Part shown: one piece after another, positions 36,905 through 50,124 of the stretch
Position numbering within the stretch: position 1 is the stretch's first letter
Layout of the letters: each line of letters begins with the position of its first letter
Source: Inia geoffrensis
Taxonomy: Eukaryota; Chordata; Mammalia; Artiodactyla; Iniidae
Reading direction: 5' to 3'
Assembly: GCA_036417435.1 (NCBI GenBank)
Contig: CM070903.1
Coordinates: 80,221,501 to 80,285,500 of the forward strand
DNA: 64,000 bases
Translations under genes and position numbers: made by a program
The notes under the pieces: model-generated
Told to the model about the DNA's origin: nothing
What the model saw: the letters and a program-made list of their open reading frames with translations, nothing else
Database searches by the model: none

Positions 36905-38640
36905 GATAATATTTAATTGATCTCCCAGAGCGATTAATATATACTCACTAACACAGTTACTATCTATGTTCAATGTTTTTTATTGCTATCTATTTTGTTG
37001 CTGTGAAAATTGAAGCATATATATTTGGTATGTTAGCTTTTTGTGCTTGGTATACCTTAATACAGAGGACTTATTTTTCACTCTTAATAAGCTTTTGAAA
37101 AAAGTTACCTTAGGCTCCAATATAAGCCCTTCTTCCATGTCAATGACAAGAGCGTGATAAACTTTTAGTATATTTTAATATAACTAGAGCCTTTTTTTTA
37201 AACTATTCTCTATGCATTTGTGCTCATCTCTATCAACTTACATTTAACTTTGAGCTTTATGTACTTCTCTGCATTAATGCTGTTTCTACAGAGGACTTAC
37301 TGTGAAAGAAACGCTAAAGCACATTTGCTTCACACCTATGATTCACCAAGGTGGGAAATGGGGTTGAGGCAGTTGAGGAATGGGCCAATATTGCTTAGCT
37401 GGTAAAAGGCAGAAAAGGAACCAGAACGCTTTATCCCCACTGCTGTGCTCTTTTAGCTAAGCTACACTGTCTCCTGCATACAAAGAAACGTCACGTTTTT
37501 CATATTTTAACCCAGTCCATTTACGATGTGGCTTTGGGCCCTCGGTTTACCTGTCGTTAGATATTCCCAAATAGGAGGCAAGTGGGAAGATATGAAAATA
37601 GGAAGTGTATGAGGAAGCAGAAGTCCCGTGCAGCTTTTCCACCTCTGTGCCTTTGCTTCCACTGCTTCCCAAATGTAATATCCTCTCTCCAGATGCCTGA
37701 CAAGCAGCGCTACTCAGCATGATCTACAGATTCCTGTCTGACTAAGACACTCTGTGATGAGACAAGTACAGACACAGACAGTATTTAGAAAATATGATAG
37801 CAATTTAATAGAGTGATTTATTCCTGTTAAAGCTAATAATGGTAAAACTCATTCTTCCATTTTGTATTCTGTTTATTTCATTTTCTTAGTAACTAATTTT
37901 AATGGTACTCTATGGAAATGCTGGTCTCCAACAGATTAGGGAGAAAACAGAAAATCTGAAAGGCACTACTTTGAGTCCAGGTTCAAGAACCACCAATTCT
38001 TCCCAAGAGCATTCCCGATGTTCTCGATGAATAGAGCTTTTACGTTTTGTTAACACTTGACCTAAGCCTCTCTTATGCCTCATAACTTTCTACCTGGATT
38101 AGCAATTGTTTGTTTTTCCTTATCTTTTCTAAATAATTCCAACCTCCCTGAGGATAGGTTATGTATCTTTAACACCTCATACTTGGCATAATAATTCATA
38201 AATTCACATTACACAAATGGACTGGATGGATTAACCACTGATAATTATTCACAGGTTTGGAGAGAGAAGTTAAAAAAAATACAAAGGGAACAACTTTTCC
38301 TAAATAGGGAAATGATTGAAAGCACAAAGTTTAGATACTACCTGATTCCACATTTTGTAAATGAACATTTAGATCAGCGAGAGACCTGAACACACACAGA
38401 AACCCTATTTCTGCCTAATAAGAAGCTAATAAGTTGTCAAAAATTAACTTGTAAAATCAAATTTGTATTCAAGAAACTCTGCATTACCCCTGAAATTTTA
38501 ATCCAAGCTAAACAGACATCATTTTTACGGCAGTCTCACAAAGCAATTTACAGAACACTCAGGTGTGTGTGTACATGCAGACCAACTCCAAGGCATCCAG
38601 ACTCAAAGCTTTTACCAGCGGAGCCGGTACTATTCCTAAT
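36905..38640. other. Intron sequence without recognised features
   Basis: No repeat or gene named. It lies just downstream of the LPP exon in gene direction. Confidence 0.45.
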
Positions 38641-38702
38641 TACTAATTAAGGAAAACGGAACACAACCTTTACTTCAGAACTCAGCCCTAGACCCCACTC
38701 AC

Positions 38703-38829
38703 CAAAGTATTCATCGGCGGGTGGATTTTCCATGTCATACAGCATCTTCTTGGTCAGATGCTCGAGCTCATCTTCAGGGCGGAATGAGGAAGGGACAGCC
38801 GGAGGCCCCATGGATCCTGTTTGTCCACT
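38703..38829 (-). CDS. LPP: LPP internal coding exon (linker just before LIM domain 1)
   Basis: This 127-bp exon is read on the minus strand. A pyrimidine-rich tract ending in tgcctttcag precedes it (acceptor AG at 38831-38830) and gtgagtgggg follows it (donor GT at 38702-38701). It begins in phase 0 and holds 42 codons plus one base, so the next exon completes a glycine codon. The peptide has a Ser/Pro/Gly-rich start (GQTGSMGPPAVPSSF), then an acidic helical stretch (RPEDELEHLTKKMLYDME), and ends NPPADEYFG. From memory this matches LPP directly before its first LIM zinc-binding domain; the zyxin and TRIP6 paralogues share only the DEYFG end. LPP is a focal-adhesion and cell-contact scaffold that binds alpha-actinin and VASP and shuttles to the nucleus. 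The open frame continues a little on both sides, but the splice sites mark the true limits. No LIM exon was recognised downstream in the window. The exon number is not determinable here. Confidence 0.93.
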
Positions 38830-38899
38830 CTGAAAGGCAGAAAACACAGAGTCCTTTAAGTGCAACCTAGACATCAACCAAGGCAATAAGGTGGTGTTT

Positions 38900-39030
38900 G
38901 CACTGTAGAGGAAAAAGCACTGGATGGGGCTATTAGGAGGCCTGGGTTTAATATTGGTTTTATCAGCTACTCAGCGTCTGACCTTGGGGGTGCTACTTTA
39001 TTCACTTGCCTTAAATAGATGAGCCATCTA
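38900..39030 (+). repeat. MIR-like SINE fragment
   Basis: Contains aagcactggatggggctatt and tctgaccttgggggtgct. Confidence 0.55.
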
Positions 39031-39069
39031 TCAGGCTTAGAAATCCATGTTTACAAAGAATAGGACTCT

Positions 39070-39290
39070 ATTTCATTCAACAATTGCTAAGCAGTCACTA
39101 CGTGCCAGTTGTCGATTTATAAAAAGAAGATGAAGAAACTGAGTCTCTTTCCTTACAGAGCTTACGGTCAAGTAGGAGATACAGGCACCCTAGTAATTAA
39201 AGGTAAAGCAACTGTAGAAAGTGCACAATCAGAGCGCAAAGGGGACTCCCTCGTGGCCAGAGAGGAAGAATTCCAGAGGAGAGGCATCAG
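39070..39290 (-). repeat. L2 3' end fragment
   Basis: Antisense L2: agtcactacgtgccagttgt and ccttacagagcttacggtc. Confidence 0.65.
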
Positions 39291-39299
39291 CACAGACTA

Positions 39300-40475
39300 G
39301 GATTTATTCAGCTAAAGGAGAGGAACCATAAACGTTGAAGTTTTTTTACATTCAGGTGAGGAAGAAGCCAGGTGGCATAAGGAACTCCTACGTATAAAGT
39401 TTGAGATGAGAAAAGAGATGAATATTATTGGGTACATGGGGCCCACAAAGTGAAGGGCCTTGTGATCCAGTTAAGGAGGTTGAGTAACCCCCCTGCCCCA
39501 CCCCACCAGACCACCCCTGCACTGCAAACAACCAGATGTCAAATGAGGAGGTAAATCAGCGGCAGTAAACACTGGATTGGTGTTAAATAGGCGGATGTGC
39601 CTGAATTAAAGCAATGCAAGGGGAATCAAATGTCAGGTGAAAGAACACTTGAGGTGATCAACCAAGAATCTAAAGTATGTAAAGAAAGAAGAAAGACCAG
39701 AGGTCGGATGTAAAATAGCTGGTGCTATGTAGGTAAGAGGGAATTGGTTATATGTTCCTTTGCCTATATTATAACTTTGACCACTTCTGATATTACACCT
39801 CAGTATCTTCAAAGTATTAAAAATAAAAAGACTGTTAAAGGTTCAGAAATATCAGTGATGACATCCCCCACGGCGAATGTGAAGAGCTGACATTGGGAAT
39901 GCACTTCCCTGATCTTATGCGGTCTTAAAATTGTTGACCAAGAGTTTCTCCTTTCATGAATAGTTTACAAGAATCAGTTCAACAAGACTTGAAGCTGCAT
40001 ATTCATTCACCCGTTATCTTCACTATATACCAAGTGAGTTCTTGGATGTGAAGATCCTGTGAAGAACAAATCCTTGTACAAAAGTTTCATTATTATTACC
40101 AGTAACATTTCAACAACTAAGAAGGGTATTAATTACTTGTGTTATGGCTAGGGCATGAAATACCTTCTAAACATATGTGAAATTGTTGATTGGCACCTAT
40201 TTGGCCTTTTCTCTCTAATTATCTTTCATCTGGCATCTGCAGGATCATTACCTCAATTTACTCATTGTGAGGTAAAGAAATTGACACCCAAAAAGATCGG
40301 GCAGGGTTAATTAGGATAAAGCCAGGATAAGAGCCCATCCTAGATTCACTCATTTGTCCTAAACATTAATCTCACGGCCTCCTCTAAACTGCAAATAACA
40401 CGTGCCCTATTGAGTTAGTGTGAGGGTTAAAGAAGTTCTTGACTCACTCACATTTGTTTTGCTTATTAGTTTATG
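39300..40475. other. Intron sequence without recognised features
   Basis: Nothing recognised with confidence. Confidence 0.4.
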
Positions 40476-40479
40476 CACA

Positions 40480-40665
40480 CGTTCTTACAGTGCCTATTTT
40501 GTGTACCCTCTGCAAGCATCAGGGAGGAACACAAAGACGTATTTGACACAGTCTTTGCCTTTGAAAGGACTGGAGTCTAGTGAGGGTGAAAGACAGACAC
40601 AAATGATCATCAGTTCTATAAAGCACACTATATTGGGGGGAGTGTATGCAGGTATAAACACTGGA
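40480..40665 (-). repeat. L2 3' end fragment
   Basis: Antisense L2-like: acagtgcctattttgtgtac and ctttgaaaggactggagtc. Confidence 0.5.
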
Positions 40666-40789
40666 GGAGTGATTTGCTAGTATAATTAAACTTCAAATTG
40701 CTCATATATGCTATCCACTTTCAAGAAAATTTTACAGAAATATTCATATAAGAACATAAGATTATTGTGGCCAGAGATAGTGAAGGGAT

Positions 40790-40965
40790 ATATGGTGTGG
40801 CAGTGGCATTGTGGCTGGAGACAGATTTAATGAGGTGAGCTTGTGAACTTGTCTGAACTTGAGACCCCCTTCTGTAAAATGGGCTTGCAATGCTACCTCA
40901 CGGTCTTTGTTAGAATTAAGATGAGATAGTTTGCATATCATGTTAAATAGAGCTTAACTACTTTC
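40790..40965 (+). repeat. MIR SINE fragment
   Basis: Contains cttctgtaaaatgggcttgc and surrounding MIR-like order. Confidence 0.6.
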
Positions 40966-42115
40966 AAGCCATGGCAACAAAGGGACTCTAGATCCCCCAA
41001 CCTGCCTCTGAGGGAGGGGACTATGCCAGTTCAGGTGACACCAGTGAAGGTGAGATAGGAAAATTATCTACAACTTGTTTTTGCAGGTTTGCAATTAAGA
41101 GAGAACTTGAGCCCCACATTTGGTATTACCTGACTCTAAATTCTACGTATTCTTTTCCAACCAAACATTGCTTTCCATAGAGAAAGTGCTAGAAAAGTAT
41201 GAAATAGTAATGGTGGTGGCTGTTTTAATTTAAATCAACAACTAGTAGAGAAAATCTGATAATTCCTGCTTCCAGCCTTAGGGTGAACCCTCAGGGAATG
41301 GACACAATTTATTATTGTTTGGCCCTAAAATCTGCTGGCTTCCCTTTTCATATAAACAAAGGCAGCAAGAAAGCCAAGTCTGTGTCCTCTGTAACTCGGA
41401 GCCAATAATTGAGATCCTACCTTTAGCACTTACATTTCAAGCAGAGGCCTCATTTCAAAGTACTTACCTTGTCAGTATTTCACAGATTTTAAGAAACAAT
41501 ACGTATAGTATACCTTTTATTCTACAAATACTCCTTCCTATTTGCTTGCTATACTGTTTCTGAAGTTTGGAAAAGGCTCTTTTCTTTTAGATTCTAATCT
41601 CATATATTGCTGATCTTGGATTCCTGGTATTCCTTCTGAATAAAGACCCCAGGAGATCATCTCTTCCAGTGTTTCTGGACCTTATTCGGCTAGAGAACTC
41701 TCCCCACTGTCCCCACCTCCAGTGGGTAATACTCAACCTCTGTGGAATACATAGTGGTAAAAAGTCAAGCTCTTCCCAGTTGTCTCTCATACCCATGAAA
41801 ATATAGCTCAGGACTTTCTTCAGGGTTCAACTCTCGTAAGTAGTAGTTGTTTAGCACTTTCTCACTGGGATGAAGAGATCCCTTTCAATTTCTCTCTCTC
41901 AGGAGTGCTTAGGACTCAACACATCCTAGGAAAAATTAATAATTGTGTCCAAATCATTTTTAAATAAGCAGATTCTAAAATTGTGTCTGGGCAATAAAAC
42001 ACAATTGAAAATTTATAAGTGGGGGGTGAGGGAGGGCTGGCAGGGAATGTGATATATTATTTTGTTTTTTATTTCTTCAGAAGTAGAAATATGAACAGTA
42101 TCAGCAGTATATTCA
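40966..42115. other. Intron sequence without recognised features
   Basis: Nothing recognised with confidence. Confidence 0.4.
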
Positions 42116-42119
42116 TTGT

Positions 42120-42330
42120 GACATAATAACAGTTCCTTGTATCTGTATGACCCTTTTCAAAGTGCCTGCTTTCACATATGTCATCTCAAATGTTTATACA
42201 ACAGCCCTGTGTGATATATCATCCTATTTTATGGATGAGGAAATTGAGGCTCAGAAAAGATAACTGAGCAATGCTGTGTGCAGTACCAGCCCTGAAAGCC
42301 AGCAGAGCCCTGAGACTAGGTATGCTGAGT
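42120..42330 (-). repeat. MIR SINE
   Basis: Antisense core: ttttatggatgaggaaattg, then aggctcagaaaag. Confidence 0.8.
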
Positions 42331-42949
42331 TGGCCGTGTTTTGGCTCCACTTCAAGGCCTCGCTGGATTCCAATATTGTTATTTCCAAGCCTTCCAGCTC
42401 TATCACTATAGTCATTTGGATTTTAAAATAGTGATTGTATTATCTAATAAGCAAAGACGTTTTTCAGAGTGGAGGCTTCCTGCTAAATAGTGAAACAAAA
42501 GCACTGCAAAACAAATATAAACACAGCCTCTAGCCTTTTCTAAGAAAAAGACATTCTTATAAGTATCAATATTAATCACTAATATGTGCATTCTTTGAAA
42601 TGCCTGGACCCCCTAGTAAAGGCAAAAAAAGGAAAAAAAAAAAACATTACATGACCCATAGATGAAATTATTGAGAAATAAATTTCAGAGAATTCCTTCA
42701 AAATTCTCTTAACATACTTTTCCTAAGGGAATGCCAAGTACTAAGCACTATCATTATGAAGTCAAATTTTTCAGGATTCTTGCCTCTGACAACTCAGTTT
42801 AGGGAGTGAGAGATATGAAAATAGGTAATTACCGTAAAGTGTAAGTACAAAAACACAGGTATGAATTCAGTGTTCTGAGATAACAGAACACTGCCAGAAA
42901 GGAGGTGACCACTTAGTTTGATACTGAAGGATAAACTGGATTTTACCAG

Positions 42950-43105
42950 ATGAAAGAAAGGAAGAAAGAAAGAGAGAGAGAGAAAGAGGGAGAGAGAGAC
43001 AGAGAGAAAGAGAAAGAAAGGAAGGAAGGAAGAAGAGAGAGAAAGGAAGGAAGGAGAGAGAGAGAGAAAAAGAAAGAAGAAAAGGAAAAAAGAAAGAGAA
43101 GAACA
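42950..43105. repeat. Purine-only simple repeat (GAAA/GGAA/GA)
   Basis: About 155 bp almost entirely of A and G on the plus strand, with GAAAG, GGAAG and GA units. Confidence 0.95.
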
Positions 43106-43589
43106 GTAAAGATATTCCAAGAACAGTATGTATGAAAGAACATGGATATTAGCAAAAATGTTAAGAAATAGAGGAAGAACAGAGCTAGGATGAGGCTAGA
43201 GAAATGGGCTGTGCTCAAAGTCAAGACTGTTTTAGGCAACAGATAATCTTTAGGAGATTTAATATGGTGGGCTGACTTTTACTAAAGTCATGCTTCTGAA
43301 ATATGCCTATTGGCAAATATCTCATACCCAAAGCGAATGATGACTTAAAAAAAATGCAACCAGACACCAATTTAATGGTTAATATGCTTTAAAAGAACTC
43401 TGATACGTACTATGTAAATCTGCTAACTCCTCAGCAAAATGTGTTTCCTCTTCCTTCTGAGCACACAGCTAGGCTATTTTCCATTCTCCCTTGCAGTTAG
43501 ATACAGCCATATGAGGCATAGGAAGAAAGGAGCTCACTCCTGTAGGACAGCCATCCACCGACCAGGCTGGCTTGCCTCGAACTGTTACA

Positions 43590-43700
43590 GAAGGGAGACT
43601 GGAAAGAAATATGCTCAGAGGTTAATGGTTAACAGTGATGGGCAGTGGTTTATATTCCTTTTATTTATACTTTCCTTTTTCTACAATGAAGATTTTTTCC
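43590..43700 (+). mobile_element. Possible old L1 3' end fragment
   Basis: ggttaatggttaacagtgat and ctttttctacaatgaag resemble old L1 3' ends. Short and diverged. Confidence 0.4.
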
Positions 43701-46700
43701 TCAGATGTGAAAATTTTTTTTTTTTTTTTCCTGACACAGAAGTTTCAGGACACAGAAAATGTCCAAGTATCTACAGCCAACTCTTCTCTGCCATGGTTCT
43801 TTCCTTGCTAGGGGCCCAGCTAATTATCATCCTGGGGAAGGCCTAATATGAATACCACAGCCAAATTTGGATCTAGGCCCCTGGTAAAGGTTATGGACAA
43901 GACTGTGCAAAAATAAGGACTGTTTCTGCAAACAAAATGCACATGGACAGAATCTGCTTGGTGAGCAAAAAAACTCTGCCAGATTAAGAATAGCACAAAT
44001 AACAGTATCCATCATACTTTATATAACACTTCATGGTATTTGAAGTGTTTTGTATTTTCTTACATCAGAACCTATTAAGTCAAAAGACCTATTTATCTCT
44101 CTAATCTTAGTTCCACCTTTAACTTATCCAGTCATTGGGATCCAATCATTTCTATTCCCTGAGCCTTGGTAATGTTTATGCGTAAAATGGTGTTTTCAAA
44201 GATTCCTTTGATTTTAACTCTATCACATTTTTGTACCCATAATATGCAGATATTTACAGATATTTATAGTGAAATCACAGGTATTCATATTTATGGCAGC
44301 TTTGTAGTTTATAAAAACAGACACACTGAGCAAGTGGAGACCTCATTATTATAGAGATTTCCATTTACATGAGGACCTAAACCACTTGTCAGCCTCCCCT
44401 GAAACAATCTAGGACTTCATTCAGCATTCTAAATCTGAGTAAGCAGCTGGCAGGTCACAGGGTTTCTGCAGCCTACAGAACTTTCACTACACATGGGGCA
44501 TGAAATCAAGAACATACAAAGGTGAACCACCCTTTCCTACCACCACCCTTCCTTGGGTGGGGAAAGCAGAATTTTCCCTCCTAAAGACAAAAGGAAGCAT
44601 GGTAAACAGCCTACACTAAGGTGCAAATAGCAAAGACCCCTAGGAGAACACCCACCTCCTTGAATCTTTGTTACCACCAACTTAACTAATTAAATATATG
44701 TGTTAAGAATCCATATTACAAAATGGCTAATACTTAATCTGTCATCACATCAGCCTTTTGGGTTACTCTGAGGTTGACCTCGCCATGGGCCATTTTTCTC
44801 CCATGAGTCCTTACCTGCTGTTGATTTCCTAGTTACAGAGTGCTAGGTAACTGGAACTCAGTACAAATCTGAACCTTACCAGAAAAGCACCGCCCAGGCA
44901 GATACAACACTGGGAAAAGGCAGCCAAGATATTCAGAGGGATTCCATGATAATGAATACTCTATCACTCTAGGTACCAGAGCTTCTCATTTTTCTTGTCC
45001 ATTTGCAATGATGTACAAGAGGTTCCTTCTCTCAGAGGGAAAATAACTTCAATTACGCGTTCTTGAAAAAAGAAACACTGAAATTATCTTCTTTCAAACG
45101 GTAGAATTAGCCCCACTTTGAGCTGAAAGCCTGCCAGAAAAAATATTTTTCTGATATTTTCGTTCTTTTTTTCTCCCCTTATTTAACTGTGTCAAGTTTG
45201 TAGTTTGCAATTTCCTGAGGCTGCTTCTACTTTCTGACTCTCACTGAAGTATCACACTCCACGCTCAACATCTCACTGTTCAGTGGAAGGAGTACCCCGC
45301 TTCAGGCCAAAGGCAGAAGACGTGCTGGACACCCACCCTGCTTCAGGTTTAAGGCAATGGGTCTCAGAGAAGGAAGGGGGAGAAGGAGAACCACTTATTA
45401 ACAATTAGAAACCCACCAATGAACAATCCTCACAGCTGCATGGGAGCAGAAAGGCATGTGCCTAGTTCTTCTATTCCTAAGGTCCATTTTCTTGGAGAAC
45501 AAATGGTTAAGGGCACAAAGAAGACCATCCAGAAAATCTGACTTTAAAAGTTTGATTTTACCTTGGAAATCCATGCCAGTTAGTCTTCAACTTTCAAAAG
45601 GTTTGTTTTCTTACAACCCGTTTTTCACATTCCCTTTCTCATGCCACGCATGGATGCCCTTAAATCACCCTTCTCAGGCCAAATTTGGAGTCATAGACAA
45701 GGACTGATGATTCTGGATGACAGCTTGGTGGAGTTGCTGGATGTCACCGCAGCCGGGGGAAAGTGCTGGGTGTCCACCTAGGGGCTGTGGTGTTTGCACA
45801 CCAGAGAATTATGGTAACGTAGGCTGAGCTGAGAGGTAGCGGCTTCTCTCCATGCCCACCCCACCAGTCCCCAAAGTATCAGGGTAGCCTTAAGAGTGCC
45901 TCTCTTGGAGCATGCTTATTTCTGGCCCTGACAGCTAGGGCACCATTTCAGTTCCCCAAGGGTTTGTTTCTCTATTAGACTTTCCCATCTATAAACTGGA
46001 AGATACTAATATCTAATTCATATGAGGAAGCTCTGTAAAATATTAAACATAATATTGTGTTTAAATTACAGTTGCGGTTACCAGGAGGGACACCTCACAA
46101 ACCACTAACAAAGATGATTTTCTTCTTGGAAGTGGAATGTCTGCAGATAATAGTATCTCTCCAGTAACTCTTCACTCTTCTATCTGCTGATAAAGTACTT
46201 CGGTCTAGTCTATTTGAATTTCACATTAATTGTCGTAGCAAGAGATGTAAGTCCTCTGAGTCTTTTTAATTGTAAACCTTGAAATACATGACATTTGGTG
46301 AAGGTATGCTTTGCTGGCTCTCCAAATTGTTAAACTCTCTACATCTTAGCCTTTGGCACCAAAGATAAACAGTAGAGCAGAGCTCATGTTTGGTTATTCA
46401 GAACGAAGTAGCCTCCCTTATGTGTTCCTGCCTAGATGAGCTCCAAGCAAAAAAGGCATAACCACATATGCTCTCCCACCTGGTAGGCAGGTAGGAAAGG
46501 TCAGAAGCAGGAGTCCCAGATACTCAGGGTCAGGGAGAAGCCAAAGCAAAGACCTCTTACCAACCTGCTTCGTAGCTCTCGCTTCATGACTCCTTCTCTC
46601 CATACTCCCGTGTTCTCCATCCTTCCCATCCTTCAAGAAGGCAGGCCTTCCTTAAAGGAGAAAGCCAGTGGCCTCTGTGGCAGGTGATAAGATCTCTATC

Positions 46701-47335
46701 AATTTGCTTCCTTCTTATACACCACCCTACATGATTCCTACACAAGGCTACTAGAAGCTATTTCCACAGCATGAGGGCTAAAAGCTACCCGCATTTCTTT
46801 GCTCCATTAATTAGGCCGATGTGTGCTCTGCAGAAAGGATCTGATACAACAAAGGAAAGACAATGACAAGACATTATCTCCATTGGGAGGTTTCACCTCA
46901 ACAAGACTCAAGACATAAAAAGTTTGATGAATGGGATGAACTGTTGTTCAAGGTTGCGTTTTCAAACAAAATGAGGTCTTGGTCTTTGCTGCGCTCCACT
47001 AGTACCTGGCAGTGACTTCCGCTGAAAAGACATTTCATCTTTATTTGATTGCCTGGAACAATGCAAAGGGCTAGCTGCTTCAACACTGGGAAGAAAAGTG
47101 TTAACCACAATGCACTACCTTCCATGCAGTGTCCCATAGAAAAGCCATCCTCAACCAGACATCTTACTGTTTCTCTTACCAGGGCTCCAGCCTTGACCAT
47201 GGTTCTAATTCACGGGGGCTTTACCAATTCCTTACTGTTACATATTTAGATTGTTTCACAATTCTTGTCATTATCATGTTAAAAAAAATAACCCAGAAAG
47301 ATATTAAAATAGTACTATCTGATAATTCCCAATGT
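43701..47335. other. Intron sequence without recognised features
   Basis: About 3.6 kb with no named repeat. It includes a T-run (43711-43729). Confidence 0.4.
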
Positions 47336-47339
47336 ATAC

Positions 47340-47520
47340 AAATATATATGTAAGGGTGCCAGCATGTGTGTCTATGTAGGTACAAAAAAACAGATGCTGG
47401 AAGAAAAAAATACCAACATGTTAACAGCTCATGTTAGGATGATGGGAATATTAATTTTTTCTTTAATATTTTAAAATTATCTAAATATAGTAAAAAATGG
47501 ATGACCCTTAAAAAATAAGA
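47340..47520 (+). mobile_element. Possible old L1 3' end fragment
   Basis: Contains taccaacatgttaacagctc, then ttttttctttaatattt, in the order of old L1 3' ends. Confidence 0.45.
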
Positions 47521-48435
47521 ACTATTCTTTACAAGACATGGGATTTCAGTCTTTTCTTTAGCATTTTCACACACAAAGCCAGAAGAAAAAGAAGAATGTA
47601 AAGTGGGAACAATTTGTTGAAAAAAATAAAGGCACCTAGATTTTCAGTCAGATATGCACAGAAACACTTTCCTATTATACATGCTGTTTCTATCTAAGTG
47701 GGCTTGACAGATGCCTGAACGTGACACAAGACACTGAAATAACATGCAAATCAGTTTTCGGTTTTAATATGCAAATATGACGCTTGGCACATCACTTTCC
47801 ATGGCTGAGGTGAATTTCTGTTTTTGAGTTTTTCGTGGGAAATGCACGCCAGCAAACAAATGGTTAACTCCCCATATTTCACCTAACACAAGGTGGTTTT
47901 CATTTGAGTCAGAAAGGTTCTTGCTCAGCAATCCAAGGCACTTAGGATGCAAAGGAAGGGCATGTGTTTTGTTCAGTAACGATGCCACCCGCAGCAAACA
48001 AGTCCATCCTCTGACAGATGCGCTGATCACACTGGATTTCTGGGCCTTGGCGGGGAGGCAGGCAAAGTGTGTCCGTGAGAAAAAGAGAGAAAAGGTTTTT
48101 TGCTTGACCTGTGAAAATCCAATCAAAGTGGCTCAACGTGGTGGGAAGATTAGCTTCTGGAGACAAAGACAAGCAAGGAGTCAGAAGTCCTTGCTTCCAG
48201 GATACCGAAGCAGTGTGAAAACCTCTACCCTCAGTGAAATCCACATTAAATGATCCACAAATGCTAGTAACTAGGCATTATGGCAATCATCAAGATAACT
48301 GAGGTGTAGTCAATATCTCAACTACTGGAATTGAAATTCCAGTTCAAGGAATTTATAATTCAGTCAAGAAATCAAGGCACATGTGGGAGAAATAAAGAAC
48401 GAAGCAAAACACTGACTGCTGATGGCAATCAGTAT
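47521..48435. other. Intron sequence without recognised features
   Basis: Open stretches of 100-120 codons occur on both strands at 47764-48253 but overlap each other and match no family I know. Confidence 0.4.
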
Positions 48436-48439
48436 GATT

Positions 48440-48660
48440 TAGACACTTAAGAGTATAGGCTCTAGGGGCTGGCTGCCTGCTTGGATTCAAATCCCACATC
48501 CACCACTTACCACTAGTGTGACTCAGGGCAAGATGCTTCATTTTATGAAGTATTAGTTGCATAAACCATAAAATGGGGTCAACAGGATTTACCCCATGAG
48601 TTAAATGAGATGGCCCATGTAAATCATTCACTGCCTGCACTGATTAAGAGCTTACACTTA
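48440..48660 (+). repeat. MIR SINE
   Basis: ggattcaaatcccacatcca, ccacttaccactagtgtgac and a 3' part with gagttaaatgagatggcc. Confidence 0.85.
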
Positions 48661-48884
48661 TCCTTAAAGATATGCTACACAGTAATAGATACCACGTGAA
48701 TACTCCAATGGATGATATGAATTTAGAGGAAAGAGAAGTTACAGTGGACTGGGGCATACCAAAAACACGCCACGGGGGATGAGAAGATTGCATTGGGACT
48801 TGAAGCAAAGGAAGAAAGGCCTATGCATTTCCACGCTCCTTCACAGGCAACAAGGAACTCTGGGGCAACACACACGCACGCTGT

Positions 48885-49080
48885 ATTTTATTTAATACTT
48901 TCCAAGGCAGGAATGTGTGTCTTCTGTACAAAGAAACAAACAACGTTAGCGGTTTGTTAAGTGACTATGTTAAGTGACTTAGCCAAAATCACACCCATAG
49001 GAAGTGGCAGAGCCAAGAGTTAAAACATGAGTCTTGTGATCCAAGCTCAGTGTTTTTCCACTAATTTACAGCTGCCTCTA
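48885..49080 (-). repeat. MIR SINE
   Basis: Antisense: ttaagtgacttagccaaaat and aggaagtggcagagccaag. Confidence 0.8.
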
Positions 49081-49219
49081 TATATTCATTTAGAAATATG
49101 AAACTTACATGATCTGTCATAAAGATTAATCAAGACAGTCAACCTCACTGATTAAAGCATGATGCTAATTATATCAGAGGTTGGAGACCAATGTGGCCCC
49201 ATTTACTTTCAGAAACATT

Positions 49220-49480
49220 GATTGTGGTGTAATGGAGAGAGTGTGGGCTTTGGAAGCAGAAAAAGCTGGTTCAAATACCAAGTTATATCCCTTATTTTGC
49301 ATAACACTTCACAAGATGTTTTAAACTTCTCTTAGCATAAGCATCTTCATCTGTAAATGGGGTCAGGGGGCAGGCAGGGAATAGGGAATGCTTCCATTTC
49401 AGGGCCGTTATAATACCTAAGATGATACATTGCATGTGCTAATATTTAATAGGGGCTCATGACTTGTATTAAATGCTCAC
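49220..49480 (+). repeat. MIR SINE
   Basis: gtggtgtaatggagagagtg, gcatcttcatctgtaaatgg and a diverged 3' part. Confidence 0.7.
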
Positions 49481-49794
49481 AAACAGTCTGTCAAATTTGA
49501 GCTATGGCTACCCTTCAAGTGTGGCAGAAAGGTGGATGAGGGAGTATGAATGACTCAGTGCCATTCATCAGCACTGCAGCAGAGGGGGAAATAGATCATG
49601 CCCTGATACGGAATCTAAAGGTCAATGGCATTGAATATTTCTAACTGATCAGCAACCTTGATTCAAATAACAGTAATTCTGTTGAAGGAGTATCTCCTTC
49701 CATAAACTCTGAAAGGGAGAAATATGTAAGTATTTAATTTATATATTTATTGATTTATAATTGATGACACTGAAAAGGATTAAGGTAACCTGAA

Positions 49795-50005
49795 TAGTTC
49801 AGCAGGGACCAGACACTGTTCGAAATACGTTAACTCATTTAATCACCGCAGCAGCCCCATCAGATCAGAGATTCCAATTTTACAAATGAGAAAACTGAGG
49901 CACAGAGATCACCTTGACAGTACCTGGGGACTTGGAATCAGAATGCAGTCATCAATCCAGAAAGTGCATGCTTAACCATCATATAACTGCCTCAGCCCCT
50001 CAACC
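49795..50005 (-). repeat. MIR SINE
   Basis: Antisense: ttttacaaatgagaaaactg, then aggcacagagatcacc. Confidence 0.85.
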
Positions 50006-50124
50006 CATCTACATTTTTTTTCAGAGGGATTTTATGACCTATCTACTTATGTTTAGGAGAGTTTAATCTTGTATTATGAAGTCTTGAACTATCAAAGGAA
50101 ACTTCCTAAGGGACAAATACCAAC

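Larger units (their letters stand above)
1..38702 (-). other. LPP: LPP intron downstream of the coding exon (3' end outside window)
   Basis: On the minus strand this intron starts at donor gtgagtgggg (38702) and runs beyond base 1 without a recognised next exon. It is at least 38.7 kb, in keeping with the very long introns of LPP in mammals. The content is mostly repeats, listed separately. No convincing coding exon was seen, but exons shorter than about 60 codons could be missed by eye. Confidence 0.8.

Noticed and set aside
38647..38886. 79-codon reading frame including the LPP exon taken as a whole gene
   Set aside because: Only 38703-38829 lies between consensus splice sites; the rest is intron read-through.
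42794..43239. Frames rich in Ser/Phe/Leu or Lys/Glu/Arg
   Set aside because: They are translations of the purine-only simple repeat.
47764..48253. Overlapping frames of 100-120 codons on both strands
   Set aside because: They overlap in different frames, match no known family, and are of a length expected by chance.
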